Below are positions 35,883 to 48,568 of a stretch of 64,000 nucleotides of DNA, piece by piece (within the stretch, counting starts at the first letter, position 1; each line of letters begins with the position of its first letter). Position numbers and translations under genes: made by a program. The stretch lies in NCBI GenBank assembly GCA_005408345.1, contig SEMN01000158.1, positions 744,001 to 808,000 of the forward strand, read 5' to 3'. Below the pieces are notes generated by a model. The model saw only the letters and a list, made by a program, of their open reading frames with translations, was not told the origin of the DNA and made no database searches. This DNA is from Macquaria australasica (lineage: Eukaryota > Chordata > Actinopteri > Centrarchiformes > Percichthyidae).

Positions 35883-38800
35883 GTGAATCTTGTCATGCGA
35901 TTGTGAACGTTCGCCTGCGAGCTGCAAAGACAACATGACAAAAAATAAAAGGTGCAATGAAAATGATACAAAAGTTATTCTTATTCTGACTCTTAACCCT
36001 TCAGATGATAAGTGAGACACTTGGGCCAGGAAAAATTTATAAAGTACCAGAGCAGGAAGCCATCGCCATGAAGGCTTTTAAGGTACAGTGTGTCATATCG
36101 CATCTTATTTTAAAATTTAAGAATCTAGTCTGGGTTATCACTCAATATGCATATTCAAGTCTTTCTCTCCATTCATTTTTTTCTATATCCAATTAAATCT
36201 AGAGCTGCTGCTCCATGGAAAATCAATGGAAAGCTACTTTTGTAGACTCTTTTTAAAATTTGAATACCCAACCAAGCTTTAGTAAATATAATACTAATAG
36301 AATATACCATTATTATCAGTTGTATATGGAGGATTATGCTTTACCCCTTGAAAATGTCAGACACAATTGAAGCAGGGCTAGATTTTTTGTATGTAGGGTG
36401 ACAACGCTGCCTCAAGACTCATAGTTTTTCTCTTTTGGCTTTGAGTGAAAGTTGGCCATCGCCACAAACATACATTTTACAACTGGGTAAAGAAACAGCA
36501 CACATGAATTCATATCTCGTTTCTAGTGGCTCTAGATACAGGATCAGAGAAACCACCTGTTGTAGCCTTTGGTTGTAATGAAACTGCCGTTGGCCCTCTA
36601 CAGCACATAATTACATATTCTTCAAAATAATATTTAATATAAAACATTCTGTGTTGTGATTTCAGCCAGATGAATTGGAGTACCTAAGTATCAACCTCCG
36701 CTTGAACGCTTTTATCATAAAAGAATCCTTCAACCTCAGCTGGACGTCTGAAGCTGGGATGGTTGAAAACATGGAGAGCATCGTGGAAGAGTACAAAGAC
36801 ACCAGGCAGCTACTCGTGAGTGTTCGTCCTTCAAATAAAGTAATTTTACAGACACAATATTATTTTGACACCCAGGTGGTTCTAGATACATGCAAGGCTT
36901 AAAGGCAGCAACTGATACACTGGAAAACATGTCCAGCATCTCTGAAGGGTAAGAGTGTTCAAGAGTTCTCATTGTTTGGTTATATACAGATAGCAGGAAA
37001 GATTTAAATATATTTAGAGAATTTCTGTTACTCTGGTCTACAGCATGGCTGGATTCAATATGTCAGTAAAGTCATCCACAACAATACAAACACCTTAATG
37101 GGGTATTTGGGGTGTAAAGGCTATTTTGATACCAAATAAAAGCTGCCATGATTGCTTTTTTTCCCCATGTATTTCCTTAGCCAATCAGAATCTGCCTGGT
37201 TGGACCTCCAGCTGTGGGTAAAACCACTGTTGCAGAGAAGCTGTGCAGTCATTACCAAATACACCACATCAAGATCATGGAGGTCATTGAGGAAAAGATC
37301 ACACAACTGGTCAGTGGAATCAAAGAATTGAATTTTTCCCTCCCTGCTGTCGTGTAACAAAATGAAATATACTGCCCTCTTGTGGAAGTTCTTCTTTGAG
37401 AAACGTTATGAATTTTCTCATTTTTCACATTTCTTTCCATATGCTACAGAAGGAGATAGTGAATGAAGCTGACCCTGAATATGTCAGTGAAGAGGTAGCG
37501 GCTGCTGCACAGAAACAACTGGACAATTTTAACAAAAGCATGGAAATGAATGCAGGTTAGTTATAGAGCCACAGCCCTACATAAGAACTACCATCTTCTC
37601 AGGATCCGAAAGCTATAAAGTAGATTTGGTTTATTAACATTATTTTAAAAGTTGTGATTTGGTTGTTTGACTACAGGATTACTTCAAACTTGTACTCTAA
37701 AAGTGTTGATCACAATGCTATAAGTGATGGGAAGAAAAGGGTATGTTAACTGAGGCCTTTAATAAATTCCGAAAGTTTTAAGTTTTAAGTTTTCATTTAA
37801 CCTTAGCAGTCTGTTGCAGGAAAGTGATTTTCACATTATTGTCTACAACACAATCTGGGTCAGGGGTTGTGCTCATTTTTAAAGGGTCATTTTACTGAGA
37901 CTTTTGTATTTGGCATATCTGTGGTTGGATTATCGATGGGTTGTTGTTGCATACAGAGTCTTTTAGTTCTCACTGTAGGTTTTAACGACCGTGTTGGTCT
38001 ATTAGGTCGACTGGCTGACCATCTAGTTTTTGACGTTTTGAGAGAAAAGCTGAATTCAAAGCCATGTAGGAACCATGGGTTTGTTCTCGATGGCTTCCTA
38101 AAGACGTATGAGCAAGCAAAGCTGATTTTCTCTGGTAAGTTTTATCCATTCATTTAATTACTGCATAATGTGTATTCATATTTATTTCACTAATGTGGAT
38201 GTGGTGTTTTTTTATCATTCAGATGAAGACACGGAAAGCCAGGATTTGATGTACAAAACACCTGCGTACAACAAGAAGATCACTCCAGGTTGTTGATGTA
38301 CTTCTTACTGTAGATTAACGCAATGTCAGGTCATTCAGTTCTTACAGCATAGCAGGCACTGGAATTGTGTAAAATAACCATAGAACTAACTCGCCAAAAC
38401 TCTCTTCATACCTCTAATAATACAAAACATTCTGGCTTGTTTTATGTTTTGCAGAGCATGTTTTTGCCCTAAATGCGACGGATGATTTTCTGACAAAGAG
38501 AGCACAGGGGCTTCCACAGAGTGTAGCAGAGAAAATGCGCTACACTCAGGAGGAATTTGTCCCTCGCCTGTCGAGATACAGACAACTCAGTGCCGCTGAG
38601 GAAACCCTGCTGGACTACTTTGACGAGCTTGAGATTCACCCAGAACATATCGGTACCGTCCCCGAAGCCACCATAGTTCATATTAGGCCACAACAGAATA
38701 CATTCAGACCACAAACAAGAAGCAAAGATTATTGCAGAGTGCATAAATGGGAAACCATAAACAGAATATTTTAAAAAAAACTCAGATTTAGAAAATTAAA

Positions 38801-40375
38801 TTGTAGAAAAGGTGAGAGTGTGGTCATTAGAAGCAGGTTTGTGCCGGTCTGTCTGTCTGTGTGTTTAACAGTGCTTTGTGTTGCATTTTATATTTTATAT
38901 GAAGACTATTTGTAATCTTCTTTTAGTTCTAGAGATTCTTGAAATGAAGATCACATTTCCTGTCAACCCCATATTTCAAAGAGCAAGTTGCTAATTAGTT
39001 TTAAAAAACTTCTGTTTAAAGGACAGTTCGGCAATTTGGGAAATATGCTTATTTGCTTTCTAGCCGAGAGTTAGATGAGAAGATTGATACCACTCTCATG
39101 TCTGTACAGTAAAAAGCAAGAAAGCTCACTAATAAACAGATTATGCAGTTGCTCATTTGTTTAAGTGTAAAAACGAGAATTCGACCATTTTACTGGAGGT
39201 TATGGGTCGGACTATTTCTTGGCCAGAACCGGTAACTTTCTGGTGTCTCTAGCTCATCCCTGTAAAACCGGAAATCGGCATTTTGACACGTCAGTTTTTA
39301 ATGGATTAAACAAATGAGATCTAATTTGTTAAGTGAGCTAATAGACAGATTTTGATAGAGCCAGGCTAGTTATTTCCCCTCGTTTCCAGTCTTTAAGCTA
39401 AGCTAAGCTAAGCTAAGCTAATCAGCTGCTGGTTCCAGCTACAGTTTTACCGTACAGACATGCGAGTGGTATCAATCTTCTCATCTAACTCTTGGAAAGA
39501 ACTTGATTAAGTGAATTTCACAAACTGTTCTATCCTTTAATGAAGAGGATAAACACGTTGGACGTGATGTTTCCCTCCTTTCTCCTTTTTCCCCCTCCAG
39601 CATCTGGCATATTAAGAAAGACAGAAATCTTCCTTTTTTTTGTGCCACGAATCGATCTCATTGTGTGCCGTTAAGCTGTTACCCGCATGGCAACCAACAT
39701 GATGTATGACCTGTTCCTCTCCAGAGCTCACTACAGCTGATTCAGAGTACACGGATGTCATGAAGAAGATCACAGAGATGGTGGGGATTCCCAAGAACTA
39801 TGGCCCGAGTCCAGAGGAGCAGGAGGAGGAGGACAGAAAGAAAGAAGAAGAGAGGAAGCAGAAACTGGCCGCAGAGGCTGCTGAGAGGAAACGCAGGAAT
39901 CAAGCTGCACTGGCTGTGATGGCTGCTCAGTATGAGGAGTGGGTGAGCTGAGAGAAGAAGTGTTTAGCATTTAGAGAGGATGTATAGTAAAAAAGAGGCA
40001 GACTTTACTGCCTATAGAACACATTGACTGGTAAATACTAACAGTCAATTCAATTATTTTATTATTTGTTAGCAGAAGAATCTGTCCGAGGTGAAGAGAC
40101 AGGAGCGCGAGCTGCTGGAAGCTCACAGTCTTCCTCTGAGGAACTACCTGATGAAGTATGTGATGCCCTCGCTCACTGAGGCCATGTTAGAGTGCAGCAA
40201 GATCAAACCAGAGGACCCCGTCGAATTTCTGGTATTCACACAGTAGACCTTCTATACTGAACACAGCTGCCTTTGGTAAATATGAGTGAACTGATATAGC
40301 AGTTGATATTTTTTTGTCTTGTTTCTGCAGGCTGAATATCTACTACAGAACAACCAACAAGAATCACTCGAATGA
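33905..40375 (+). CDS. ak7: Adenylate kinase 7 (ciliary adenylate kinase)
   Basis: AK7 is found in motile cilia and sperm, where it is thought to balance adenine nucleotides. Eighteen exons: 33905-33988, 34080-34223, 34631-34745, 34857-34951, 35037-35147, 35366-35449, 35555-35643, 35738-35828, 36005-36082, 36666-36815, 37181-37309, 37450-37555, 38006-38134, 38223-38288, 38455-38652, 39725-39942, 40073-40231 and 40331-40375 (TGA). They encode 696 residues (human 723). The N-terminal half is the AK7-specific region (KRVFINDVDRYSS, LLECDVVVYNISES, AGLQYG-like CGLQYGKGENL). The kinase part has Walker A GPPAVGKT at 355-362 and the NMP signature VLDGFLKTYEQ at 452-462, where the usual Pro of DGFP is Leu457. 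It lacks an obvious full LID. An acidic/basic helix precedes a Dpy-30-like end (PLRNYLMKYVMPSLTEA). Exon 17 has TAGCAG tandem acceptors. AATAAA follows at 40678. Confidence 0.96.
34432..34545. mobile_element. hAT-like element relic in ak7 intron 2
   Basis: TTTTACTGAAGTAAAAATCTGAATGCAGGACTTTTACTC and a terminal TGCTACCACTGCA recall the interior and end of the 21042-21734 family. It is decayed and partial. Confidence 0.5.
35838..35880. repeat. (CT)n microsatellite in ak7 intron 8
   Basis: About 21 CT units beginning nine bases after the donor of exon 8, so the exon-8 donor is followed almost directly by a long polypyrimidine tract. Confidence 0.9.
39020..39540. mobile_element. Palindromic MITE in ak7 intron 15
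   Basis: The ends AAAGGACAGTTCGGCAATTTG and CAAACTGTTCTATCCTTTA are inverted. The inner arms (TTAGATGAGAAGATTGATACCACTC and GAGTGGTATCAATCTTCTCATCTAA) are nearly perfect complements. An AAGCT-pentamer run (about 39392-39420) lies inside the right half. The same family recurs at 58575-58985. Confidence 0.8.
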
Positions 40376-40677
40376 GGAAACGATCCAATGCATGTTATAC
40401 ATTTCCAGCATTTGATGCCGTGTTTATTATACTGTAAATAACATAATCAAAATATGATTGTACCAAACATTTGAATGGAAAATGGAAAAAGTGCTGCATC
40501 AGTGTTACAGGCTCATAATAAATTAGAAGGCCCTTTTATTCAAGCAATCAATCTGTCTGATTTTACCTGTAATGGTGACTTGAATGTCACAGATTTTATT
40601 CATAAAACCACCAACATGTCCACACTTGATTGTGCCTTTGTTGTCGTATATATGTGTACATTTTAGCTGACATTGAT

Positions 40678-40683
40678 AATAAA
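40678..40683 (+). promoter_or_regulatory. ak7 polyadenylation signal
   Basis: AATAAA about 300 bases after the ak7 stop. A nearer AATAAA at 40517-40522 is an alternative. Confidence 0.6.
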
Positions 40684-42789
40684 TTTATTTAAGGTATTTC
40701 TTTACAAAACACCAACAAAATACTAACATTTTTCTGCAGTGAGTCATTTGAGTTACAGCCCTTACATGTATAATCTCGGGTCGATACTGCTTTCAGTAAC
40801 TAAGTCACCCTTTTTTAAAGGATTTATAAAGTGTAAATAATGGCTTTAGTAATGGATAGTAAATTACTTTAAAATGCTTTATAGATCATTTTGTGTTGGT
40901 GAGTCACTAATAGTCAGTTTTTTAATAAATGCTCATGAGTTTCTCACCTCAATTCTGCAGTTATACGTGTTAATAAAGTCACTGATAAATTGGTCATGAG
41001 CTTCTCATTTTCTAATAACACTTAAGCAAAAGTTAGTAAGTTAGTCATTTTCAGATATGCAGCCTGCAGCCCTTCTCAGAAGGTCAGAGGTCAAATGCTC
41101 CATTGGAGGGTCTACTTGGTGAACTAAAGAGCTAAAAAGACATCGCTTTTATGAAGGGTGACTTATTGGAAATCAGTTATATGTCAAGCAAGCAGGAGTG
41201 CAAGAAGCTCAACTAGCTGCCAAAGTGGAAAATAAAGTGCTGGTTCCTGCACAGTGTGGAAATGAAAGCAAAACTATGAATAGTTTCACCCAGTAAAATG
41301 ACTGAGTATGTGCACAACACTCATCATTACAAAAGAAATACAGTATTATCATTTAATATAAAAAACTTGCCTTTTTAAAGTATATTAAAGTGCCAAACTA
41401 AAACTATGCTTTCACATAGTACACAAAAACATACAGTAGGAAGTACCACAAAATACATTGCATTTATATTGTGATATGGTATAACTATACTTGTACACAT
41501 ATGACACACTTTCAATTTGAAAAAATACGCATTTTTTCTCTTGGTATAGGACTTGGCTCAGTGCTTGTTAGAGACATTTATGGTTTAGCCAGGTTTCCAC
41601 TCATTACAGATCTGTCCTCTCAGTCTCCATCTGGTCTGTAACTCAGCTCCCACTTTGTTTAAGAGTCAGCGCTTACTGGAAGAAGCATGCTGACTCTGGT
41701 CTTAATACAGCAAGACGTAAACACAGCAATCTTCAGACAGACTTTTACTTTGTGCAAAGTTATTCAGGCAGAGGTGAGACAGTAGAGATAGCTTTCAAAC
41801 ATATTGCATTTTGATCAGATAAAAAAAATATCACATTTTGAAACGTACAGAAAATAATCAAAAGATATTTATTGCATGTTATGTGAATCCTAACGAGATC
41901 ACTGTGCATGCAGTTGTACCGAACGTGAGATCTGCTCTTTCAACGGTAGGTGGTGCAGAAATTCTATCTAGAAACTCCACAGAGGCACAAGAGAGACGAG
42001 CACTTGGCTTCAAAGTGTTTCTATTTTTTCCACTTAAAGACAAGAGAGTTCTCGTGTTATAAGATGCATTGAAATCCCAGTGTCTCGCCTTACTGTGCTT
42101 TTAATAAATTAGTCTGGCAGTGGAAAAGGCCTTTGTTCTGATATTGTTGTAAAAATGCGCCATTAAAATAAGAATGTGTTGCTCCAGTTGTTGTGGATAT
42201 TAAAGCCAAACTGGAGTTTGCTTTGTAGTTTTGTTTGTGACTGAGGAACTGTGGAATCCACCAGCTAATTAGAAGCTGTCTGCAGACTCACTAATATGGA
42301 AAATAAATCATAACAGAAGCACTTCCTGTCCAAGTCACTTTATGTACAAAGTCTTACCACAATAAACGACAAGAAATGGATTCTCCAGGTCATTAAAGCT
42401 GCAAAACTGTATAATTGTTCCTGCAGCTGTGGGAATTACAGTATATCCATACTTCTTTGAGGTTCTTTGTGCATCTAACATGAACTTTTCTTAAATATTA
42501 TCCATATTTAGACACACACATTTAAATTCTGTAATTGTATCTCCTGCTCCTGTTTCACTCATATGAGGTCAAAATACTTGTTAACCCGGTACATTATGCA
42601 AAGCAGCTAACAAAACCATTTGTGTATATGGACAATGAATGACAACCCTCATCCCTTGACTGCTTTGGTATAGTTTTTTTTTAACTTGGGTCATTGTTAC
42701 TACACTATGAACCTTCAATACCTAACATATGTTTGTTGATTTAAGTTATCTTCATTAATCCTCATGGGGACTCAGTAAAACCGTTTGGG

Positions 42790-43090
42790 GACTCAAATGC
42801 ACATTGTAGACAAAACAGGTAGGGAAAAAGCAAAGTCTGCTGTGTCATTGTTCAAAACACAGATCGGCAACAAGCAGGCAGTCGGACCAGGCAACCAAAA
42901 GGGCAAGAAGTCCAAAAAGGCAGTCAGTGGGTCATAATAAGCCAGGAAAGAGAGGACAAAAGGCTGGACCACCAGAGCAGGGAAGGGACAACACTGCAGA
43001 AGATCTGGCAGGGAACAACTGCTCAAGGTAAATATGCTGGGGAGCTGATGAGGTAATTTGGAGCAGGTGTGCAGGTGATAACACACTGAA
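42790..43090. mobile_element. Probable interspersed repeat, family undetermined
   Basis: This purine-rich block has AAAACAGGTAGGG, AGGCAGTCGG, GAAGATCTGGCAGGG and GAGCAGGTGTGCAGGTGAT. The succession 'GATCTGGC ... ATATGCTG ... GTGATGAG-like ... CAGGTG' is shared in outline with 50020-50571 and is typical of a recurring teleost repeat class. There is no open frame of note. Confidence 0.45.
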
Positions 43091-44718
43091 GACTACTGTA
43101 GTACAGAAAAAAAGGGAATGACAGCTTCTAAAATGATGGGGGAGTGAAATACTGGCAAGAGACACTGTTATTTACAAGAGGTTCAAAGGGTCGCCCCAAT
43201 CAGCCTTAATAAAAAGTGTTGGCAGTGACACTGGGAGAGGCCGAGTGGTCTGGCAGAACAAATTAGGACAGACTTCCTCTAACAGGGAGCGGGTCCAGCT
43301 CTGTCACTGACATTTGAATTTCATATTTATGGGGAGAAATGATGAGACGTCCTGCCAAAAACCCACGGTTCCCATAATTCATGTCTTCAATATGTGTATG
43401 AGTCGTTTGGCTTTTTACTGGACCCCAAAGTCAGCCAGCCTCTTCCTCATTTCCAGTATTTTACTGCCATAAGCGGAGGATATTATTCTGCCCATTAAGA
43501 GTTATTTTTCCCACTATGCACCGATTTTGTCTAACAGTCTATGTTTTGGTAGTCGTGGTGGAAGATTTAATTAACTTTATTGTGAACTGATTCCTCATAG
43601 TATTAACACATCATTTTGTTATTTTAACTGCTATATCCTAAAATCCCAAAGCAGTAAACTCCTCCCATCTGGCGGTCCAACAAAGGTTAGAAGAAATGCT
43701 GAGAATCCGTTGTAAATATTTGCTCTCAGGTCTGTTTGGAAAACATGAGTCATCATCCCAGATGGTGCAGCTGCCTTCTGTTGTACTGAAACTTCTCACC
43801 TGCTCCAAAGCATGCTGGGAAAAGACACCAGACAGACTGAATACAGTAACCCACCTAGAGAGTGCTCCTATTGTACTTCTAATAGTATAAATACTACCAA
43901 TATTACTGCTCTTAGCCTGACCATTCTAACTATCACTACTACTTTTACCTTACTGCAATTATAATAACAGCTACCACAATTTTATTATTATTACTACATT
44001 TACTAAATATAATTGCAATTATTATTGAAAGTATAATGATAACAAATACAGCAGTATAAGCTGCAATTTGCTTTACTCTTTGACCTCCATGTAGCAAATG
44101 ATTGGACAAAATCTTGAATATTTATTTTTGTAAAGCTCCAAAAAGTTTACATACAACACATACAGATCAACTAATGAATGTCATCCACCTTTGATTTGAT
44201 AGTAAAATGTGCTTAATTACATTATGGTTCATAGACAACATATTGCCCTCAGAGTCCCTTCCCCTTAATGCATAAAAAATAATGAAGAAAAACTTCAGTA
44301 TTGGCCTCGAAAACCTCTCATTGGTCACAGCAAGAGGTCACTGTCTGGTTCACCCTCTCCAATGGAAAACCTTGCATCCAGGATGCCAGAAATAGTGATT
44401 AGTGAGGACTTTCACCTGAACAAGCGAGGAAGAAAGGCCTCATTCTGTGGTGCAGGGCGTCGGCTGGACCGGCCGAAATACAGAACATTTATGGTGGAAA
44501 TATTGTCCTCTTTCCTTCACCTCTTTTGACCGCCTGTTTTATTTAATTCATATTTATTTTGAGCAGTTTTCCTTTTGATTGCTTCCTAATATTTTATCCT
44601 CCTTATGTTTTTTTTTTGTGTTTGCATAAGAGTTATGTTAAGTTTTTAACTTAACGTCTTTGTTGGTATTATGAGTAACGGTAATACTAGTAGCTCAAGT
44701 ACAAGTTGTACTGTCATT

Positions 44719-44719
44719 A

Positions 44720-44795
<76 letters not shown>

Positions 44796-45078
44796 GAAAT
44801 ATGCTGTCATCCTCTCCACAGTCCATCCTCCACCTACAACAAATGAAAGACAGAGAGGACTTGTGTAAAAGAAAAAGGAACCAATTTTCTGTATTCACTC
44901 CTGTTAAACAGTAGAATTACCCATGGTGCCGAGTGGTCTGCACACAGCTTGCGTGTGTGTGTGTGTGTGTGTGGTGTGTGTGGGGAAGAGTCAGAGTGAG
45001 GTCTGTGGTGGCCTCAGTTAACCATGTTGTTTTATCTGCTGGGCTTCCAGTCACAATAACCTCTACCACCCTTGTAGT

Positions 45079-45115
<37 letters not shown>

Positions 45116-45475
45116 TGGAAATAGCATCTACCACCCCCATGGTGGTCACCCTAACATCTGCTGGTGGTTGAAAATGCTAGAAGAGGACCACACACACACA
45201 CACACACACACACACACCATGCCTACCATGTCATAGATGTATGTGGACAGGGAAGTGTAGTGAACCACCTGAGTGTTTCTCATTGTGATAATACACACAC
45301 ACACACACACACACATGAATACCATGGATACCATGAGTAGTCCTGCATATATTATCTTCACACTTCAAGAACAAAATGATTCATTCTGACCCCATGTGTC
45401 GGCCATATTGACCTACCTCACACCAGAGCACGGTGTACACACACACACACACACACTCACACACCCACACACACA
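44719..45475. repeat. Clustered (GT)n / (CA)n field
   Basis: (GT)n at 44719-44793 and about 44951-44982 is followed by (CA)n at 45081-45112, 45190-45217, 45293-45315 and 45436-45475. The three central CA tracts start about 109 and 104 bases apart and are separated by related-looking spacers containing ACCACC, CCATGG and ATACCATG phrases. This suggests a degraded higher-order unit of about 105 bases. Confidence 0.8.
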
Positions 45476-48289
45476 TTTTACCAAGCTGTGTTTAACAGCA
45501 GTGTTTGCTTTTGTTGGATTATGAAACTGGCAGCCTAAAGAGAGAGTGTGTGTATGTGTGTGTCCTTGCACACAGACATGCTTCACTGTGCGGGCAGACC
45601 GGTCACCCAGGAGGGGTCTGAAAGGTCGACCCCTCATTTGTTTCAAAGACTTTTAGGGCAACATGTTGTGTCTCTGTTGCTGGTGAAGACGTGGTTTCAC
45701 TAGGTTTTTCAAATGATGTTGTCCACAACAAGACAGATTAAAGCTCTGCAACCCGGCAACATTAACAATTACTGTAATACGTTGTAAACAGCCCAGCAGA
45801 GGACGCACGTTATGGAGCATCATGTGACATGATAATTGTCTAAAACAGCCACCATGTGCTTTGAAATTTGTCTTTGAATTCTTCAACTACTCTTAGAGGG
45901 AAGCTTAGAGATGCAAACAAAGCCAGTAACAAACCTCCATGGGGAACTCCAACAAAGTGTGTTTGCAGGTCTTGGGGAGTACTACAGCATGTGAAAAAAA
46001 GTTGTATGAAACCTTTTCTGGCTGCAGAAGAAGCTGTATGAAGTCTGATAAATTGCCTCAAGTGATGTCACGTGAGTCAGCGTCAGTTAGGGCTGAGAAG
46101 TTTGAAAATGAAAAAGATCTGAGTGAAGTGAGCTTACCAGACCTCTTTAGCCCGCTCCTCATGTCAGCATAACACACTGTCGGTGGTCGAGTTGCATTGT
46201 GGGTATTATATGCACCAGGTTTTTACAAGGAAGAAGAATGAAAAAGATGATGTCTCTGGTTCTGCTGCATTGATTCTGATCCTTTTTTTAAAAACTGTCC
46301 ATCATGACTCCGACAGTGTTATAGGAGTGTAATGCTAAGTCTGCGGAGTACTCTTTTAAGATTATAGAAACCTACAAAGACTTGATTCCTCACACCTCAA
46401 GAGTATTTCGACCAACATACACAGATTCTTTTTAGTCTTGACAGCCAGAAAAGGCACCAAGAAAAGAAAACTAAAGCAGAAAACTTGAGCCGAGTTGTGG
46501 CTCTGCACTAAAACCTGATGAACTGGATGATAAAATAATTTGAACTCACTGAACACCACACCGTTTAAACTTTTGCTTGTTGTTCTTGGCCAGTTTTTCT
46601 ATACATATTACCTCTCCGACTGAGGTCCAGATTCCAGTCAAAAATCAACCATTTTTAAAACACTCATACTAAGAATGGTGGGAAGACACTGTAGAATCAT
46701 TACATACCACAGATTTAATATATATTTGACCCAGACTGGACTAACTGCAACTTGGGCCAATCGTTTATGATTCCCAAATCATACCTATAATTGGTTGGTA
46801 TACCGCAATGTGATTGGTTCAATTCTTTGTTGCATGCCATAGCTATGCTGTGTTTGAAAGGCAAAAATGCCCAAATAAATAATAATAGTGTGAGTCTATC
46901 TGTCTGAGCCTTGAGATTCTTAGGACTAGAGAAATAATAGAGAGATAAATCTCATCTTCCTGCTGTTTAAAACAAATGTACCACACACACTTAGCTGTGT
47001 TCCTCTCCCGTTTAATTCAGTCAATTAATGCTGTATCTGAAATAAAATGTCTCAAAGTAAAGCTGCTATTTCCTCCAGCACCTTGGTGCGTTGAGGGAGC
47101 ATCTTATAGTTTAAACAGTTGAAACAACAATAAACCATTCACTATGTTTCCATTAAAATTTCATAAACGACACATTTCGAAAAGAACATCATCCTCTGAT
47201 GCCGAGTTTTATTTCACTGCAGTGGCGTTCTCCACATCTGGTTCAAATGATTTTTGCTTTGCTAGTTTATGATCAGATAGACTTATTAATAACGTGCAGC
47301 TAACACATACCAGGTGATGTTCTGCAGTGAGATCATTTTTCTTTTCGGCATGTGCACTCCTGCTGTTCAAGCTGGCAGCTGTTTGTGTTTGCGTGTGTTC
47401 GTCAGCATGCGTGAGGTTTGCATAACTGTGTGTATGTTTATGATTTTGTGGTTATTTACAGTAAGAAGTGCCGGGAATAAAACATCTCTGACCCCTCTTT
47501 TACTTCACTCAGTTTCAGTATCGGAAACCCAATGAATAGGTTGATCACAGACCCACCACAAACTACCTGTATGTGTTTCAACCCAAAAAAGATTCCCTTT
47601 CTCTGCTCCCATATATCTGTGGATACGTGATCTTGTTTGTGTATCAGTCAGTTAGTATTGTGTACCTCTGACATGAAAGGTATGATGCTTGATCCCTCAT
47701 TTACTACATCTTCTTGACAGCATAATAAAGCCTCTCTGGGTCAGGCAGGGGCCGAAAACGTTGGCCAACATTTCCTTTTAATCCCTTTGGAGCATCAGTT
47801 CAAGTAGAGGAAGTGTCAGCAGTTCTACTCGTGACTCCTCAGCAGGCTCCAGGGTACACAGGCCCTCGCGATCAATCACAGATAGGATATCTGAATGGTT
47901 TCCAAGTGCTAATGGGATCCAGGTCTGGCGAGGTTCCTGCGAGTCTGTAAGAGGAATGTTTGGACAGCGAGAAGAGGCTGAAAATGTGATTTGTGATGCA
48001 ACACAGAAAGAATTACCTGCAGAAAAATGCTAAGTTTGGGTTACTGTTAGCCTTTCAGTACAGTAGATCTTAAGAGGAAATCCATCATCCTGAAGAATAA
48101 AAGGGTCATCTGGATATGAATACTTTGAGCTCTTAAGAATCCAGCTTAAATACCCTAAAAACCATTTCCCAAATAACAGAGATCTGGCTCCGTTCAGAGG
48201 ACAATCTTGTGTCGTTTTTTTTTTCTGTGTTTACATGAGTGTGCGTAGAAGAATGTGTCGTGTAGGTGGGCAATTGCGTGTGCATACAT

Positions 48290-48480
48290 GTTTGCGGGTT
48301 TCAGGCAGTGACATTATAAACATCCCATAATTATCTCTGATTGCCTCAGGGACCCCCTGACTCCTACAAACCCACAGTCGTACAGCTGCCATAATCTGCT
48401 CCCCATGGAAATAATTATCTGTATTGACATGGATTTGTTTACATAAAACGACTCTTGTTTGTCACATTTCAATGTGAAGA
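48290..48480. promoter_or_regulatory. Candidate conserved non-coding element
   Basis: Non-repetitive sequence with two AATTATCT sites (CCATAATTATCTCTGATT and AAATAATTATCTGTATTG), a forkhead-type TTGTTTACATAA and a short GCCTCAGGGACCCCCTG palindrome-like motif. This density of homeodomain/forkhead-like words without coding signal is what vertebrate enhancers often look like. Conservation could not be tested. Confidence 0.25.
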
Positions 48481-48548
48481 AGCACTGCGTAGTTCATACT
48501 GATATGGCACCAACACATAGCAAACATCACATCTGGTTCCCCTATAGA

Positions 48549-48568
48549 TTATATATATATATATATAT
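48549..48568. repeat. (TA)n microsatellite
   Basis: About ten TA units. Confidence 0.9.
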
